Positions 1 through 7,443 of a stretch of 8,762 bases of DNA are shown here, piece by piece. Numbering within the stretch: position 1 is the stretch's first letter; every line of letters starts with the position of its first letter. The notes beneath the pieces were generated by a model, which worked only from the letters and a program-made list of their open reading frames with translations, searched no databases and was not told the origin of the DNA. Both the position numbers and the translations under genes were made by a program. Source of the stretch: Deinococcus sp. (GTDB lineage Bacteria; Deinococcota; Deinococci; Deinococcales; Deinococcaceae); assembly GCF_030523985.1 (NCBI RefSeq), contig NZ_JAUNHK010000104.1, positions 1-8,762 of the forward strand, written 5' to 3'.

Positions 1-225
1 CACCTCATCCCCTTTCCACACCCCACCCCGATTTGTCAACCCCTAATCGCCGTTTCATGTGTGTCAGGCTGGCGTGATTTTTATTCCTGTCATCGGCCCT
101 TCATCTGGCGCGGTGACGTAGAAAGGGGGAAGGCGCGGCACGAGTTGGGGCAGCACCTCTGGCCTCGCGTGCTTTCCCTTGCCGCTTCCAACAAAAGATG
201 AAAATGAGGAAGCTGCGCCCCTTGC
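1..225. other. non-coding left flank
   Basis: No convincing gene is visible here. The stretch lies downstream of the leftward hslO gene and reaches the window edge. A GCTTCC/GGAAGC inverted repeat (about 184-216) lies across the hslO stop, with an 18-base loop and no T-run, so it is a poor terminator candidate. A perfect TTGACA reads leftward at 34-39, but no TANNNT hexamer lies at a suitable distance inside the window. A leftward gene may begin beyond the edge; this cannot be judged. Confidence 0.5.
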
Positions 226-1173
226 TCAGGCCCGCGCCCGCGCTTCGCCCTCGTCCAACGCGGCAATTTCCTCGGGCGTCAGGTGGTAGGTTTCGCTGCA
301 CCAGTGGCAGAACACTTCCTGCCCGCCCGCGTCAATCATCTCCTGGCGCTCTTCCGGCCCGAAGAACTTGAGGCTGTCGGCGGCCTTCTCACGCGAGCAG
401 CGGCAGGCAAAGCGCACAGGCTGGGCTTCGGTGGCGAGGCGCAGGTCGAGGCCCTCGGCGGCTTTGTGGATGGCCCCCAGCAGCCCCCCAGTCCGCAACT
501 GGTCGGTCAGCATTCCCAACGCGGCAATGTTGGCCTCAAGCTGGGCGAGGGTCGCGTCGGTCACGCCGGGCATGGCCTGAATCAGCAGCCCGCCCGCCTG
601 CGCGACCCGGCCCCCTTCTTCATACACGCCCAGCAGCACGGCGTTGGGTATCTGTTCGGACGTGCCCAGGTACAGGCTCACGTCTTCGGCGATTTCGCCG
701 CTCTGGAGCCGCACGCTGCCCGTGTAGGGTTCGCCGTTGTCGAGCAGGCGCGTGACTGCCAGTTCGCCGTCATGGCCGACAATGCCGCTCACGTCGAGCT
801 TGCCGTCGCTTTCGCGGGGCGGCAGGTCGGCTTCGGGGTGCTGCACATAACCGCGAACGCGCCCGTCGTTGCTGCCCTCGGCCACCACCAGACCCACCGG
901 GCCGCCGCCATCCACCCGCACCGTCACGCGGGCGTCGTTGCGTTTGCCCAGCACCACCGCCAGCAGTGCCGAAGCCGCCAGCGTGCGCCCCAGGGCCGCC
1001 GTCGCCGTCTTGCTGAGGTCATGGCGCAGCCGCGCTTCCTCGACGACCCGCGCCATGTCCACGCCCACCAGTCGCAACGTGCCGTCGGCTGCTGTCGCCC
1101 GCAGCAGGTACGATTCCGGTTGCGGCAGGTCGGTGAGGGAGCGGGCAGCAGAGGCAGAAAAGTCGGAGTTCAT
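226..1173 (-). CDS. hslO: Hsp33, redox-regulated molecular chaperone
   Basis: Cytoplasmic holdase chaperone. In the characterised family, oxidation of four zinc-binding cysteines releases zinc, unfolds the C-terminal region and switches on binding to unfolding proteins. The 315-residue product is slightly longer than the roughly 290 usual for the family. The substrate-binding domain covers about residues 20-240 and includes the GGPVG and RLLDNGEPYTGSV stretches typical of Hsp33. The zinc module is intact: C257-R-C259 and C289-H-W-C292, the canonical CxC...CxxC spacing. The ATG at 1173 is chosen because a TAAAGT hexamer ends six bases upstream, fitting a leaderless start, and no Shine-Dalgarno is visible. 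The gene stands alone, divergent from the peptide-binding lipoprotein gene. No clear terminator follows the stop. The family assignment is firm; chaperone activity is inferred from the family. Confidence 0.96.
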   Translation of the reverse strand: MNSDFSASAARSLTDLPQPESYLLRATAADGTLRLVGVDMARVVEEARLRHDLSKTATAALGRTLAASALLAVVLGKRNDARVTVRVDGGGPVGLVVAEGSNDGRVRGYVQHPEADLPPRESDGKLDVSGIVGHDGELAVTRLLDNGEPYTGSVRLQSGEIAEDVSLYLGTSEQIPNAVLLGVYEEGGRVAQAGGLLIQAMPGVTDATLAQLEANIAALGMLTDQLRTGGLLGAIHKAAEGLDLRLATEAQPVRFACRCSREKAADSLKFFGPEERQEMIDAGGQEVFCHWCSETYHLTPEEIAALDEGEARARA

Positions 1174-1179
1174 CAGGAA

Positions 1180-1185
1180 ACTTTA
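1180..1185 (-). promoter_or_regulatory. -10-like element of hslO (probable leaderless start)
   Basis: On the minus strand the hexamer TAAAGT ends six bases before the hslO ATG. This would put transcription initiation at or next to the A of the start codon. No good -35 hexamer is seen at 16-18 bases. The call rests on the position and on the same arrangement at several other genes in the window. Confidence 0.5.
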
Positions 1186-1363
1186 CACGCCAGCACTCAA
1201 GCCCGGTGTGCGGCGACTTGCAATTTCCCAGCTGATACGGGGCTGACTTTTCTTCAGTTGAGGTCTTATCACTTTTGCTAAGGGTTTCTCATGGAGGGGG
1301 CCTAGGGTAAAAAAACCTCTGTTGGACGGCGCGTCTCTCTTTTTCAGGACCAGGAAGGAAAAA

Positions 1364-1394
1364 GGGGGCTGTCCACCGCACAGAGACAGTCCCT
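1364..1394 (+). repeat. inverted repeat, possible leader stem-loop
   Basis: GGGGGCTGTC at 1364-1373 pairs with GACAGTCCCT at 1385-1394, giving ten base pairs including two G-T wobbles around an 11-base loop. It lies about 80 bases upstream of the lipoprotein start codon and is not followed by a T-run, so it does not look like a terminator. It could be an mRNA leader structure or a protein-binding palindrome. The sequence does not say which. Confidence 0.4.
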
Positions 1395-1430
1395 CTCGCC
1401 TTTGTCTTAGGCTCCTTGTTTGTGTTCTTA

Positions 1431-1443
1431 CGGCCCAGGGCCG
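1431..1443 (+). repeat. short GC-rich hairpin before the lipoprotein ribosome binding site
   Basis: CGGCC, loop CAG, GGCCG: a perfect five-base stem ending 20 bases before the AGGAG ribosome binding site of the peptide-binding gene. Its position suits an mRNA structure affecting translation or stability. The function is inference only. Confidence 0.35.
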
Positions 1444-1463
1444 GGAACAACTCAGGAGCTTTC

Positions 1464-1468
1464 AGGAG
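1464..1468 (+). promoter_or_regulatory. Shine-Dalgarno of the peptide-binding lipoprotein gene
   Basis: AGGAG ends six bases before the ATG at 1475. It decides between two nearby in-frame ATGs: the one at 1469 directly abuts the motif and is too close. It marks this gene as leadered, in contrast to most other genes of the window. Confidence 0.75.
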
Positions 1469-1474
1469 ATGCAC

Positions 1475-3277
<1,803 letters not shown>

Positions 3278-3299
3278 GCCGCCTCTCCCGCCCGACCCG

Positions 3300-3328
3300 A
3301 CCACCTTGCCTGTGCAGGGTGGTTTTTT
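3300..3328 (+). terminator. intrinsic terminator of the peptide-binding lipoprotein gene
   Basis: CCACCTTGC (3301-3309), loop CTGT, GCAGGGTGG (3314-3322): a nine-base stem with one G-T wobble, followed by six Ts (3323-3328). It begins 23 bases after the stop codon. This is a textbook rho-independent terminator and it separates the gene from the downstream response regulator. Confidence 0.93.
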
Positions 3329-3339
3329 GCGGTCTCCGC

Positions 3340-3345
3340 TATGCT
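3340..3345 (+). promoter_or_regulatory. -10-like element of the response regulator gene
   Basis: TATGCT ends six bases before the ATG at 3352, again fitting a leaderless transcript. It lies only 11 bases after the T-run of the preceding terminator. The bases at the -35 distance (3317-3322) are the terminator stem and do not resemble TTGACA. Confidence 0.55.
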
Positions 3346-3351
3346 GCGGCC

Positions 3352-4029
3352 ATGCTCAGTCCCGAACAGGAAGTCACCCGGCCCATCACCCTGCTGCTGG
3401 TAGACGACCATCCGGTGGTCCGCAAGGGCACGCGGGAACTGCTGGAAGGCGAAAGCGACATGCAGGTGCTGGGCGAGGCGGGCAGCGGCGAGGAAGCCCT
3501 GACCCAGGCCCGCGCCCTCAGGCCCGACGTGATTTTGATGGACGTGTCCATGCCCGGCATGAACGGCATAGAGGCGACCAAGGCGATCAAGGCCGAGCAG
3601 CCCGGCGTGGGCGTGCTGGTGCTGACCAGCTACGACGACGACGCCTACGTGTTCGCCCTGCTCGAAGCGGGGGCGGCGGGCTACCTGCTCAAGAATGCCA
3701 GCGAGGACGACCTGCTCGGCGCGGTGCGGGCAGTGGCGGCGGGTGAAAGTGCGCTGCACCCCTCCATCGCCCGCAAGGTGCTGGAGCGCTTCAGCGTCGT
3801 CTCGAACCCCACCCCGCCGGAAGACGACCTCAGCCCCCGCGAACTGGAAGTGCTGCGGGTGGCGGCGAGTGGGCGCACCAACAAGGAAATTGCCCGTGAC
3901 CTCGACATCAGCCCACGCACAGTTCAGGTTCACCTGGCGAACATCTTCGCCAAAATCGGGGTCGGCAGCCGCACCGAGGCTGTCTTGCACGGCATCAAGC
4001 GCGGCTGGATAGACCCGCGTACCCTTTGA
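3352..4029 (+). CDS. two-component response regulator, NarL/FixJ (LuxR-type) family
   Basis: Cytoplasmic DNA-binding transcription regulator expected to be switched by phosphorylation from a sensor kinase. The 225-residue length is normal for the family. The receiver domain (about 12-128) has the full set of active-site residues: acidic pair D18-D19, phosphoacceptor D64 in LMDVSMPG, switch T92 and K114. A linker leads to a C-terminal LuxR-type helix-turn-helix starting at LSPRELEVL (160-168), with NKEIARDLDISPRTVQVHL as the recognition segment. The ATG at 3352 is chosen because TATGCT ends six bases upstream and the encoded N-terminus leads directly into the receiver fold. No histidine kinase gene is in the window. 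The gene ends at a bidirectional terminator, so the kinase partner and target genes are unknown. Confidence 0.94.
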   Translation: MLSPEQEVTRPITLLLVDDHPVVRKGTRELLEGESDMQVLGEAGSGEEALTQARALRPDVILMDVSMPGMNGIEATKAIKAEQPGVGVLVLTSYDDDAYVFALLEAGAAGYLLKNASEDDLLGAVRAVAAGESALHPSIARKVLERFSVVSNPTPPEDDLSPRELEVLRVAASGRTNKEIARDLDISPRTVQVHLANIFAKIGVGSRTEAVLHGIKRGWIDPRTL

Positions 4030-4063
4030 GGGGTTGCGCTGATGGCCGATAGCGGATGGCATG

Positions 4064-4104
4064 AAAACAGAGGACGGGGGAGATTTTCCCTGTCCTCTGC
4101 TTTT
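4064..4104. terminator. bidirectional intrinsic terminator between converging genes
   Basis: A 14-base stem (4068-4081 with 4086-4099, two G-T pairs on the plus-strand reading) closes on the four-base loop GATT. It is flanked by AAAA at 4064-4067 and TTTT at 4101-4104, with one unpaired C at 4100. It can therefore act in both directions, ending the rightward response regulator (stop at 4029) and the leftward ompH-like gene (stop at 4118). Confidence 0.9.
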
Positions 4105-4117
4105 ATGCGTCCGTCCC

Positions 4118-4600
4118 TTACTTTTTGAGGGCCTTGAGAATCGCGGGCGTCAGGTCGGTGGTGGCGGCGTTGGCGTAGACGACCAGCTTGGAACGGGCGG
4201 CCACTTCTTGGTCGAGCACCACGCTGAAGCCGCTGCTCTTGGCGACGGCGGCGATGGCTCCGTTGACCTTGGGGCCGACTGGTTTGAACGCCTGGGCCAG
4301 CCGGGCTTGGTGGCTCTTTTGGGCGCTCACAAAGCTCTGTTGGGCCTTGTTGACGGCGTCCACGTCGGCCCTGGCACGGGTGCGGTTGGCCTTGGCGACG
4401 AGTTGCTGAATGTTTTGCTGGCGCTTGGTGAGGTCGGTGTCCACCCGCTTACGCAGGTCGAGGTAGCCCGCACCGCCCGGCACAGCAGCGACGACCTTCT
4501 GCACGTTGACGAAGCCCAAGCGGGTGCGCTTCTGCTGGGCGTGGGGCGTGGTGGCGAGCAAAAAAAGCGGAGCAATCAGCAGGATTCGGTTCAGTTTCAT
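4118..4600 (-). CDS. OmpH/Skp-family periplasmic chaperone-like protein (paralogue 1)
   Basis: Secreted protein of the Skp/OmpH family, whose characterised members hold unfolded outer-membrane proteins in the periplasm with long helical arms. The 160-residue product has a signal peptide: K2 and R5, hydrophobic 6-18, probable cleavage after P-H-A21. The mature part opens with the short strand LGFVNVQKVV, runs into a charged helical region (about 45-120) and ends in FSVVLDQ and LVVYANAATTDLT, the C-terminal strands typical of the family. An upstream in-frame ATG at 4669 is rejected: the ATG at 4600 has GAGGA six bases upstream and begins a proper signal peptide. The gene lies downstream of a second paralogue in the same direction, separated by a 113-base gap with a terminator-like hairpin. 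The family is fairly sure; the client proteins are unknown. Confidence 0.86.
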   Translation of the reverse strand: MKLNRILLIAPLFLLATTPHAQQKRTRLGFVNVQKVVAAVPGGAGYLDLRKRVDTDLTKRQQNIQQLVAKANRTRARADVDAVNKAQQSFVSAQKSHQARLAQAFKPVGPKVNGAIAAVAKSSGFSVVLDQEVAARSKLVVYANAATTDLTPAILKALKK

Positions 4601-4606
4601 GGCAAG

Positions 4607-4611
4607 TCCTC
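4607..4611 (-). promoter_or_regulatory. Shine-Dalgarno of ompH-like paralogue 1
   Basis: GAGGA on the minus strand, six bases before the ATG at 4600. It fixes the start at the signal-peptide methionine instead of the in-frame ATG at 4669 and shows the gene is translated from a leadered message. Confidence 0.7.
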
Positions 4612-4630
4612 GGGAAAAAAGCGGTGACAA

Positions 4631-4655
4631 AAGGAAAACCCCCGCATTCCGGGGG
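4631..4655 (-). terminator. intrinsic terminator-like hairpin between the two ompH-like genes
   Basis: Read leftward, CCCCCG (4655-4650), loop GAATG and CGGGGG (4644-4639) form a six-base all-GC stem, followed by TTTTCCTT (4638-4631). It lies 59 bases downstream of the paralogue 2 stop and 30 bases upstream of the paralogue 1 start. It would end paralogue 2 transcripts. A transcript that started upstream of it would have to pass it to reach paralogue 1. Confidence 0.7.
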
Positions 4656-4670
4656 CAGGGAAGGGGCATG

Positions 4671-4676
4671 ACTATA
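4671..4676 (-). promoter_or_regulatory. possible -10 element upstream of ompH-like paralogue 1
   Basis: TATAGT on the minus strand is the best -10 match in the 113-base gap. No good -35 is seen; TGGCGC lies at 18 bases. Initiation about seven bases downstream would put the terminator-like hairpin 4631-4655 into the paralogue 1 leader. Low confidence. Confidence 0.3.
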
Positions 4677-4713
4677 AGAAGGTGCGGCTGCCCTGCGCCA
4701 GGCGGGGCCGACC

Positions 4714-5205
4714 TTACTTGATGTTCTTCTTGACGGCTTCGGTCAGGTCGGTGGTGGCGCTGTCGGCGTAGACCACCAGGCCGCTCTGCTGGGCGATGGC
4801 GCGGTCCATGATGACGGCGTAGCCGTTCTGCTTGGCGTAGTTGCCGAGCGCGGTATCCACGGCCTTCTCGACGGGCGCGGCCTTGGCAGCCATCTGATCG
4901 GAGTAGGACTTGGACTTGGCGTTGATGGTGCTCACGAGTTGCTCGCGCTGCTGCTTTTCGGCGGCGGTGGCCGCAGTGCCTTTGGCGTCAATGGCCTTGA
5001 TCTTAGCGTCGAGGTCGGTGAGTTCCTTGTTGGCGGCGGCTTGCAGCGACTTGATGTCCTTGTCGCTGGGGTGGGCGGCAAACAGGGCGTCCACGTCCAC
5101 GAAGCCGATCTTGGTGGCGGGGGTCTGGGCGTGGGGAGCGAGGTTGCCGAGGCCGAACGCGGCGACAAGGGCAAGGGGAGCGAGTGCCTTGGGGGTCATC
5201 TTCAT
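4714..5205 (-). CDS. OmpH/Skp-family periplasmic chaperone-like protein (paralogue 2)
   Basis: Secreted Skp/OmpH-family protein, the first of the leftward pair. Counting from the ATG at 5205 it has 163 residues. It carries a signal peptide with K2 and K6, a hydrophobic stretch at about 7-23 and probable cleavage after P-H-A26, the same cleavage motif as its neighbour. The mature part begins KIGFVDVDALFAAHP, then a Lys/Asp/Ala/Gln-rich helical region (about 50-125) suited to coiled-coil arms, then YAVIMDR and LVVYADSATTDLTEAV, matching paralogue 1. A TTG nine bases upstream in frame would add three residues. ATG is preferred because TACGTT ends seven bases before it and no Shine-Dalgarno supports the TTG. 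No outer-membrane assembly gene such as bamA is in the window. The role in envelope protein folding is inferred from the family. Confidence 0.86.
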   Translation of the reverse strand: MKMTPKALAPLALVAAFGLGNLAPHAQTPATKIGFVDVDALFAAHPSDKDIKSLQAAANKELTDLDAKIKAIDAKGTAATAAEKQQREQLVSTINAKSKSYSDQMAAKAAPVEKAVDTALGNYAKQNGYAVIMDRAIAQQSGLVVYADSATTDLTEAVKKNIK

Positions 5206-5212
5206 GCGGCGC

Positions 5213-5218
5213 AACGTA
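5213..5218 (-). promoter_or_regulatory. -10-like element of ompH-like paralogue 2
   Basis: TACGTT on the minus strand ends seven bases before the ATG at 5205, slightly further than at the other genes of this pattern. TTCGGC lies 16 bases upstream as a weak -35. It argues for the ATG over the TTG at 5214, which would lie next to the hexamer. Confidence 0.4.
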
Positions 5219-5324
5219 GCATGCGGATTTCTGAGCCGAATGAACCTGTAGGCCGCAGAATTAAGGCGGGGTCAGTTGAGCGTCAGACCAGCCGTGATCA
5301 GGGCCTCACAACGTCCCCCGAGCA

Positions 5325-5387
5325 AGTCGAACCTGACATTCTGCGTTCTCGGAACAGAACTGAAGATGCTTCATTCCCGGTTCGACT
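5325..5387. repeat. nested inverted repeat, three-way-junction-like
   Basis: AGTCGAACC (5325-5333) and GGTTCGACT (5379-5387) are perfect nine-base inverted repeats 45 bases apart. Between them lie two smaller hairpins side by side. The first is TTCT-GC-GTTC, loop TCG, GAAC-AGAA (5339-5359), eight pairs with a two-base bulge. The second is TGAAG, loop ATG, CTTCA (5361-5373). A weaker outer arm pairs GTCCC (5313-5317) with GGGAC (5437-5441), partly extended inward. The nested layout resembles a folded RNA or a palindromic intergenic repeat. I do not recognise the family. Confidence 0.5.
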
Positions 5388-5451
5388 ACTTCTGTCGTTA
5401 CTCGCTTCGCCCGGTCCATCTGAGGATGAACTTCGAGGGACTTGACTGCTC

Positions 5452-5457
5452 TAGACT
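5452..5457 (+). promoter_or_regulatory. -10-like element of the CBS-ACT gene
   Basis: TAGACT ends five bases before the ATG at 5463. A TTGACT at 5442-5447 is only four bases upstream and cannot serve as its -35. The position fits a leaderless transcript, in which case the inverted-repeat region upstream would not be part of this mRNA. Confidence 0.5.
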
Positions 5458-5462
5458 AAGCC

Positions 5463-6092
<630 letters not shown>

Positions 6093-6098
6093 TTGACC

Positions 6099-6120
6099 GT
6101 CCGGTTGTCCCTCGCCGGAC
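6099..6120 (+). repeat. short inverted repeat after the CBS-ACT gene
   Basis: GTCCGG (6099-6104) pairs with CCGGAC (6115-6120) around a ten-base loop, starting six bases after the stop. TGTCC/GGACA (6106-6110 with 6117-6121) is a competing fold. No T-run follows, so it is more likely an mRNA 3'-end structure than a terminator by itself. Confidence 0.4.
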
Positions 6121-6126
6121 ACAACA

Positions 6127-6163
6127 AGGAGAGGAGGCTCCATTAATCTGGGCCTCCTCTCTT
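6127..6163. terminator. long hairpin between converging genes, probable bidirectional terminator
   Basis: GAGAGGAGGC (6129-6138) pairs perfectly with GCCTCCTCTC (6152-6161). Further pairs inside (T-G, C-G) and outside (G-T, A-T) bring the stem to about 14. The trailing T-run is weak on both strands (TTAT rightward; no run leftward), so termination may be partial or depend on the very stable stem. It lies between the stops of the CBS-ACT gene (6092) and the aminotransferase (6190). Confidence 0.65.
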
Positions 6164-6189
6164 ATGCTTGGCTTTTGGAACGCTCAGCT

Positions 6190-7347
6190 TTATTTCATCA
6201 CGTTCCAGGCCGCCTGCACCGCTGCCCCGCGCTCGAACTGCACGCCCAGGCTGGCGAAGCAATCTTCCAGAATTCCGGCAATCGCCAGAGCGTCGTAGCG
6301 GTCGGCGTAGCCCATCGTCGAGATGCGGAAGACGGTGTCCTCGTGCGGGGCCTGACCGGGGAGCGCCCGCTGCCCCATTTCCGCGAGGCGGGCCGCCACC
6401 TGCTTGCCGCCGATGCCCTGGGGCGGGGTCAGCACGGCGACGGCGGCGCTGGGGCGAGCGGCCCAGGCCGGAGCGCCGAGGGCCGTACCAGCGGCAATCA
6501 GGGCGTCGGTCTTGCGGCGCTGCTCGGCCCACAGAACCTCCAGCGGCACCGCCAGCAGGCGGTCGAGGGCCACCGAGAGGGCGTACATCAGGTTGATGGC
6601 GGGCGTCTGGGGCGTGTTGCCTGCCTTTTGCCCGGCGAGTTCGCGGGTCATGTCGAGGTAGAAGCCGTGCGGCGTGTCCTTGATCATGCGGGCCTGAACC
6701 TCGGGCGAAAACAGCACGAAGCCCAGGCCGGGCGGGGTCGCCGTGCCCTTCTGGCTGCCCGACACCACCACGTCCACGCCCCAGGCGGCGGGGCGCAGTT
6801 CGGCGTTGCCGTAGCTGGTGATGCAGTCGGCAATGATGATGAGGTCGGGGTTCTGGGCTTTGGCGGCCTTGGCAATTGCTTCCAGGTCATGCAGCGCCCC
6901 GGTGCTGGTTTCACTGTGGGTGATGGTGAGGGTGTGGGCGCCCTTGCAGGCGTCGGCAACCTCGTTCACGTCCAGCATCTCGCCCCAGGGTTTGGCGATA
7001 ATCTGGGTGTCGTAGCCGAAGCGCTGCGCCATCTCGCCCCAGCGTTCGCTGAATTTGCCCGCCTGCGCGTTGACCACTTTGGCCCCGCTGGGCGTGGTGC
7101 TGACCAGGGCACCCTCGAAAGCCCCGGTGCCGCTGGTGGTGGTAATCACGGCGTCGTAGGGGTCGCCCAGCAGCCGGGTCAGTTTCTCGCGGGCTTCCAT
7201 CAACTTGGCGATTCCGGCGGCGGCGCGGTGGTGCATCTGCGGCTGGGCCAGTTCGAGCAGCACATTGGGCGCGACTTCGACCGGGCCGGGCGCAATCAGC
7301 CGTTCGCGGTTGAGGGGCGTGTGGGCGGGCAGCGCAGTCTCACTCAT
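6190..7347 (-). CDS. class V PLP-dependent aminotransferase (alanine-glyoxylate / serine-pyruvate type)
   Basis: Cytoplasmic pyridoxal-phosphate enzyme moving an amino group between a small amino acid (alanine, serine or similar) and a 2-oxo acid such as glyoxylate or pyruvate. The 385-residue length is typical of the alanine-glyoxylate/serine-pyruvate group. Visible signatures are the APGPVEV N-terminus, TTTSGTGAFEG for phosphate binding (about 69-79), THSETSTGAL, D174 in IIIADCITS (expected to contact the pyridine nitrogen), K200 in SGSQKG (the Schiff-base lysine), and FRISTMGY near the C-terminus. The start is supported by TAGAGT six bases upstream. It is divergent from the flavoprotein gene and shows no operon. 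Exact substrates cannot be decided; serine-glyoxylate and (S)-ureidoglycine-glyoxylate aminotransferases share these motifs, but no purine-degradation gene is seen here. Confidence 0.92.
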   Translation of the reverse strand: MSETALPAHTPLNRERLIAPGPVEVAPNVLLELAQPQMHHRAAAGIAKLMEAREKLTRLLGDPYDAVITTTSGTGAFEGALVSTTPSGAKVVNAQAGKFSERWGEMAQRFGYDTQIIAKPWGEMLDVNEVADACKGAHTLTITHSETSTGALHDLEAIAKAAKAQNPDLIIIADCITSYGNAELRPAAWGVDVVVSGSQKGTATPPGLGFVLFSPEVQARMIKDTPHGFYLDMTRELAGQKAGNTPQTPAINLMYALSVALDRLLAVPLEVLWAEQRRKTDALIAAGTALGAPAWAARPSAAVAVLTPPQGIGGKQVAARLAEMGQRALPGQAPHEDTVFRISTMGYADRYDALAIAGILEDCFASLGVQFERGAAVQAAWNVMK

Positions 7348-7353
7348 GCAGGC

Positions 7354-7359
7354 ACTCTA
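7354..7359 (-). promoter_or_regulatory. -10-like element of the aminotransferase gene
   Basis: TAGAGT on the minus strand ends six bases before the ATG at 7347. No -35-like hexamer is seen at 17 bases (ACCACG). It shares a 96-base gap with the divergent flavoprotein promoter. Confidence 0.5.
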
Positions 7360-7431
7360 GACCGCCGCCGCCCGCCCGTGGTGGGGGCGTCTAAGTTGTC
7401 ACCCCGGCTGTTGCGCCTGCGGCTCCTGCGT

Positions 7432-7437
7432 TAGCCT
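7432..7437 (+). promoter_or_regulatory. -10-like element of the CoA-disulfide reductase-type gene
   Basis: TAGCCT ends six bases before the ATG at 7444. TTGCGC (7411-7416) lies 15 bases upstream, a possible but short-spaced -35. The following CCCCC leaves no room for a Shine-Dalgarno. Confidence 0.5.
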
Positions 7438-7443
7438 GCCCCC

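Larger units (their letters stand above)
1174..1474. other. divergent intergenic region and probable leader of the peptide-binding gene
   Basis: 301 bases without a gene, about 54% G+C over 1201-1440 by hand count. The leftward hslO promoter is at the left end. The rest probably holds the promoter and 5' leader of the rightward lipoprotein gene. TANNNT hexamers reading rightward occur at 1303-1308 (TAGGGT) and 1408-1413 (TAGGCT), but neither has a convincing -35 partner, so the promoter is not assigned. Two inverted repeats (1364-1394 and 1431-1443) lie before the ribosome binding site. The frame stays open upstream of the chosen start, but those codons carry no recognisable protein signal. 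Confidence 0.5.
5206..5462. other. low-GC divergent intergenic region with nested inverted repeats
   Basis: 257 bases between two divergent genes. By hand count 129 of 240 bases (5221-5460) are G or C, about 54%, against 44 of 60 in a coding line such as 7561-7620. The left end holds the promoter of ompH-like paralogue 2 and the right end that of the CBS-ACT gene. The middle (about 5313-5441) is rich in inverted repeats, listed separately. Open frames cross it but show no family resemblance or start signal, so I call it non-coding. Confidence 0.6.

Noticed and set aside
1..40. Leftward TTGACA at 34-39 and ATG at 6-8 as the promoter and start of a gene leaving the window
   Set aside because: There is no -10 hexamer between them, and fewer than three codons are visible, so nothing can be supported.
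283..1281. Long rightward open frame opposite hslO, and similar antisense frames opposite the lipoprotein, response regulator, aminotransferase and flavoprotein genes
   Set aside because: In GC-rich DNA the antisense frames of real genes stay open. These have low-complexity His/Gly/Arg composition and no family motifs, while the opposite strand has clear conserved proteins.
1323..1345. GACG-GCG-CGTC hairpin followed by a pyrimidine run as a terminator
   Set aside because: The stem is only four bases and no rightward gene lies upstream for it to end.
1322..1474. Upstream extension of the lipoprotein reading frame
   Set aside because: The added residues would bury the signal peptide and lipobox inside the protein. 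The AGGAG and the MTKTKR start at 1475 explain the N-terminus.
4601..4669. In-frame ATG at 4669 as the start of ompH-like paralogue 1
   Set aside because: It would place 23 non-signal residues before an intact signal peptide. GAGGA at six bases supports the ATG at 4600.
5206..5214. TTG at 5214 as the start of ompH-like paralogue 2
   Set aside because: No Shine-Dalgarno supports it, and the TACGTT hexamer overlaps this codon's first bases; the ATG at 5205 fits better.
5375..5390. GGTTCGA at 5379-5385 resembles a tRNA T-loop
   Set aside because: No matching T-stem, acceptor stem or anticodon arm surrounds it. The heptamer pairs instead with the inverted arm at 5325-5333.
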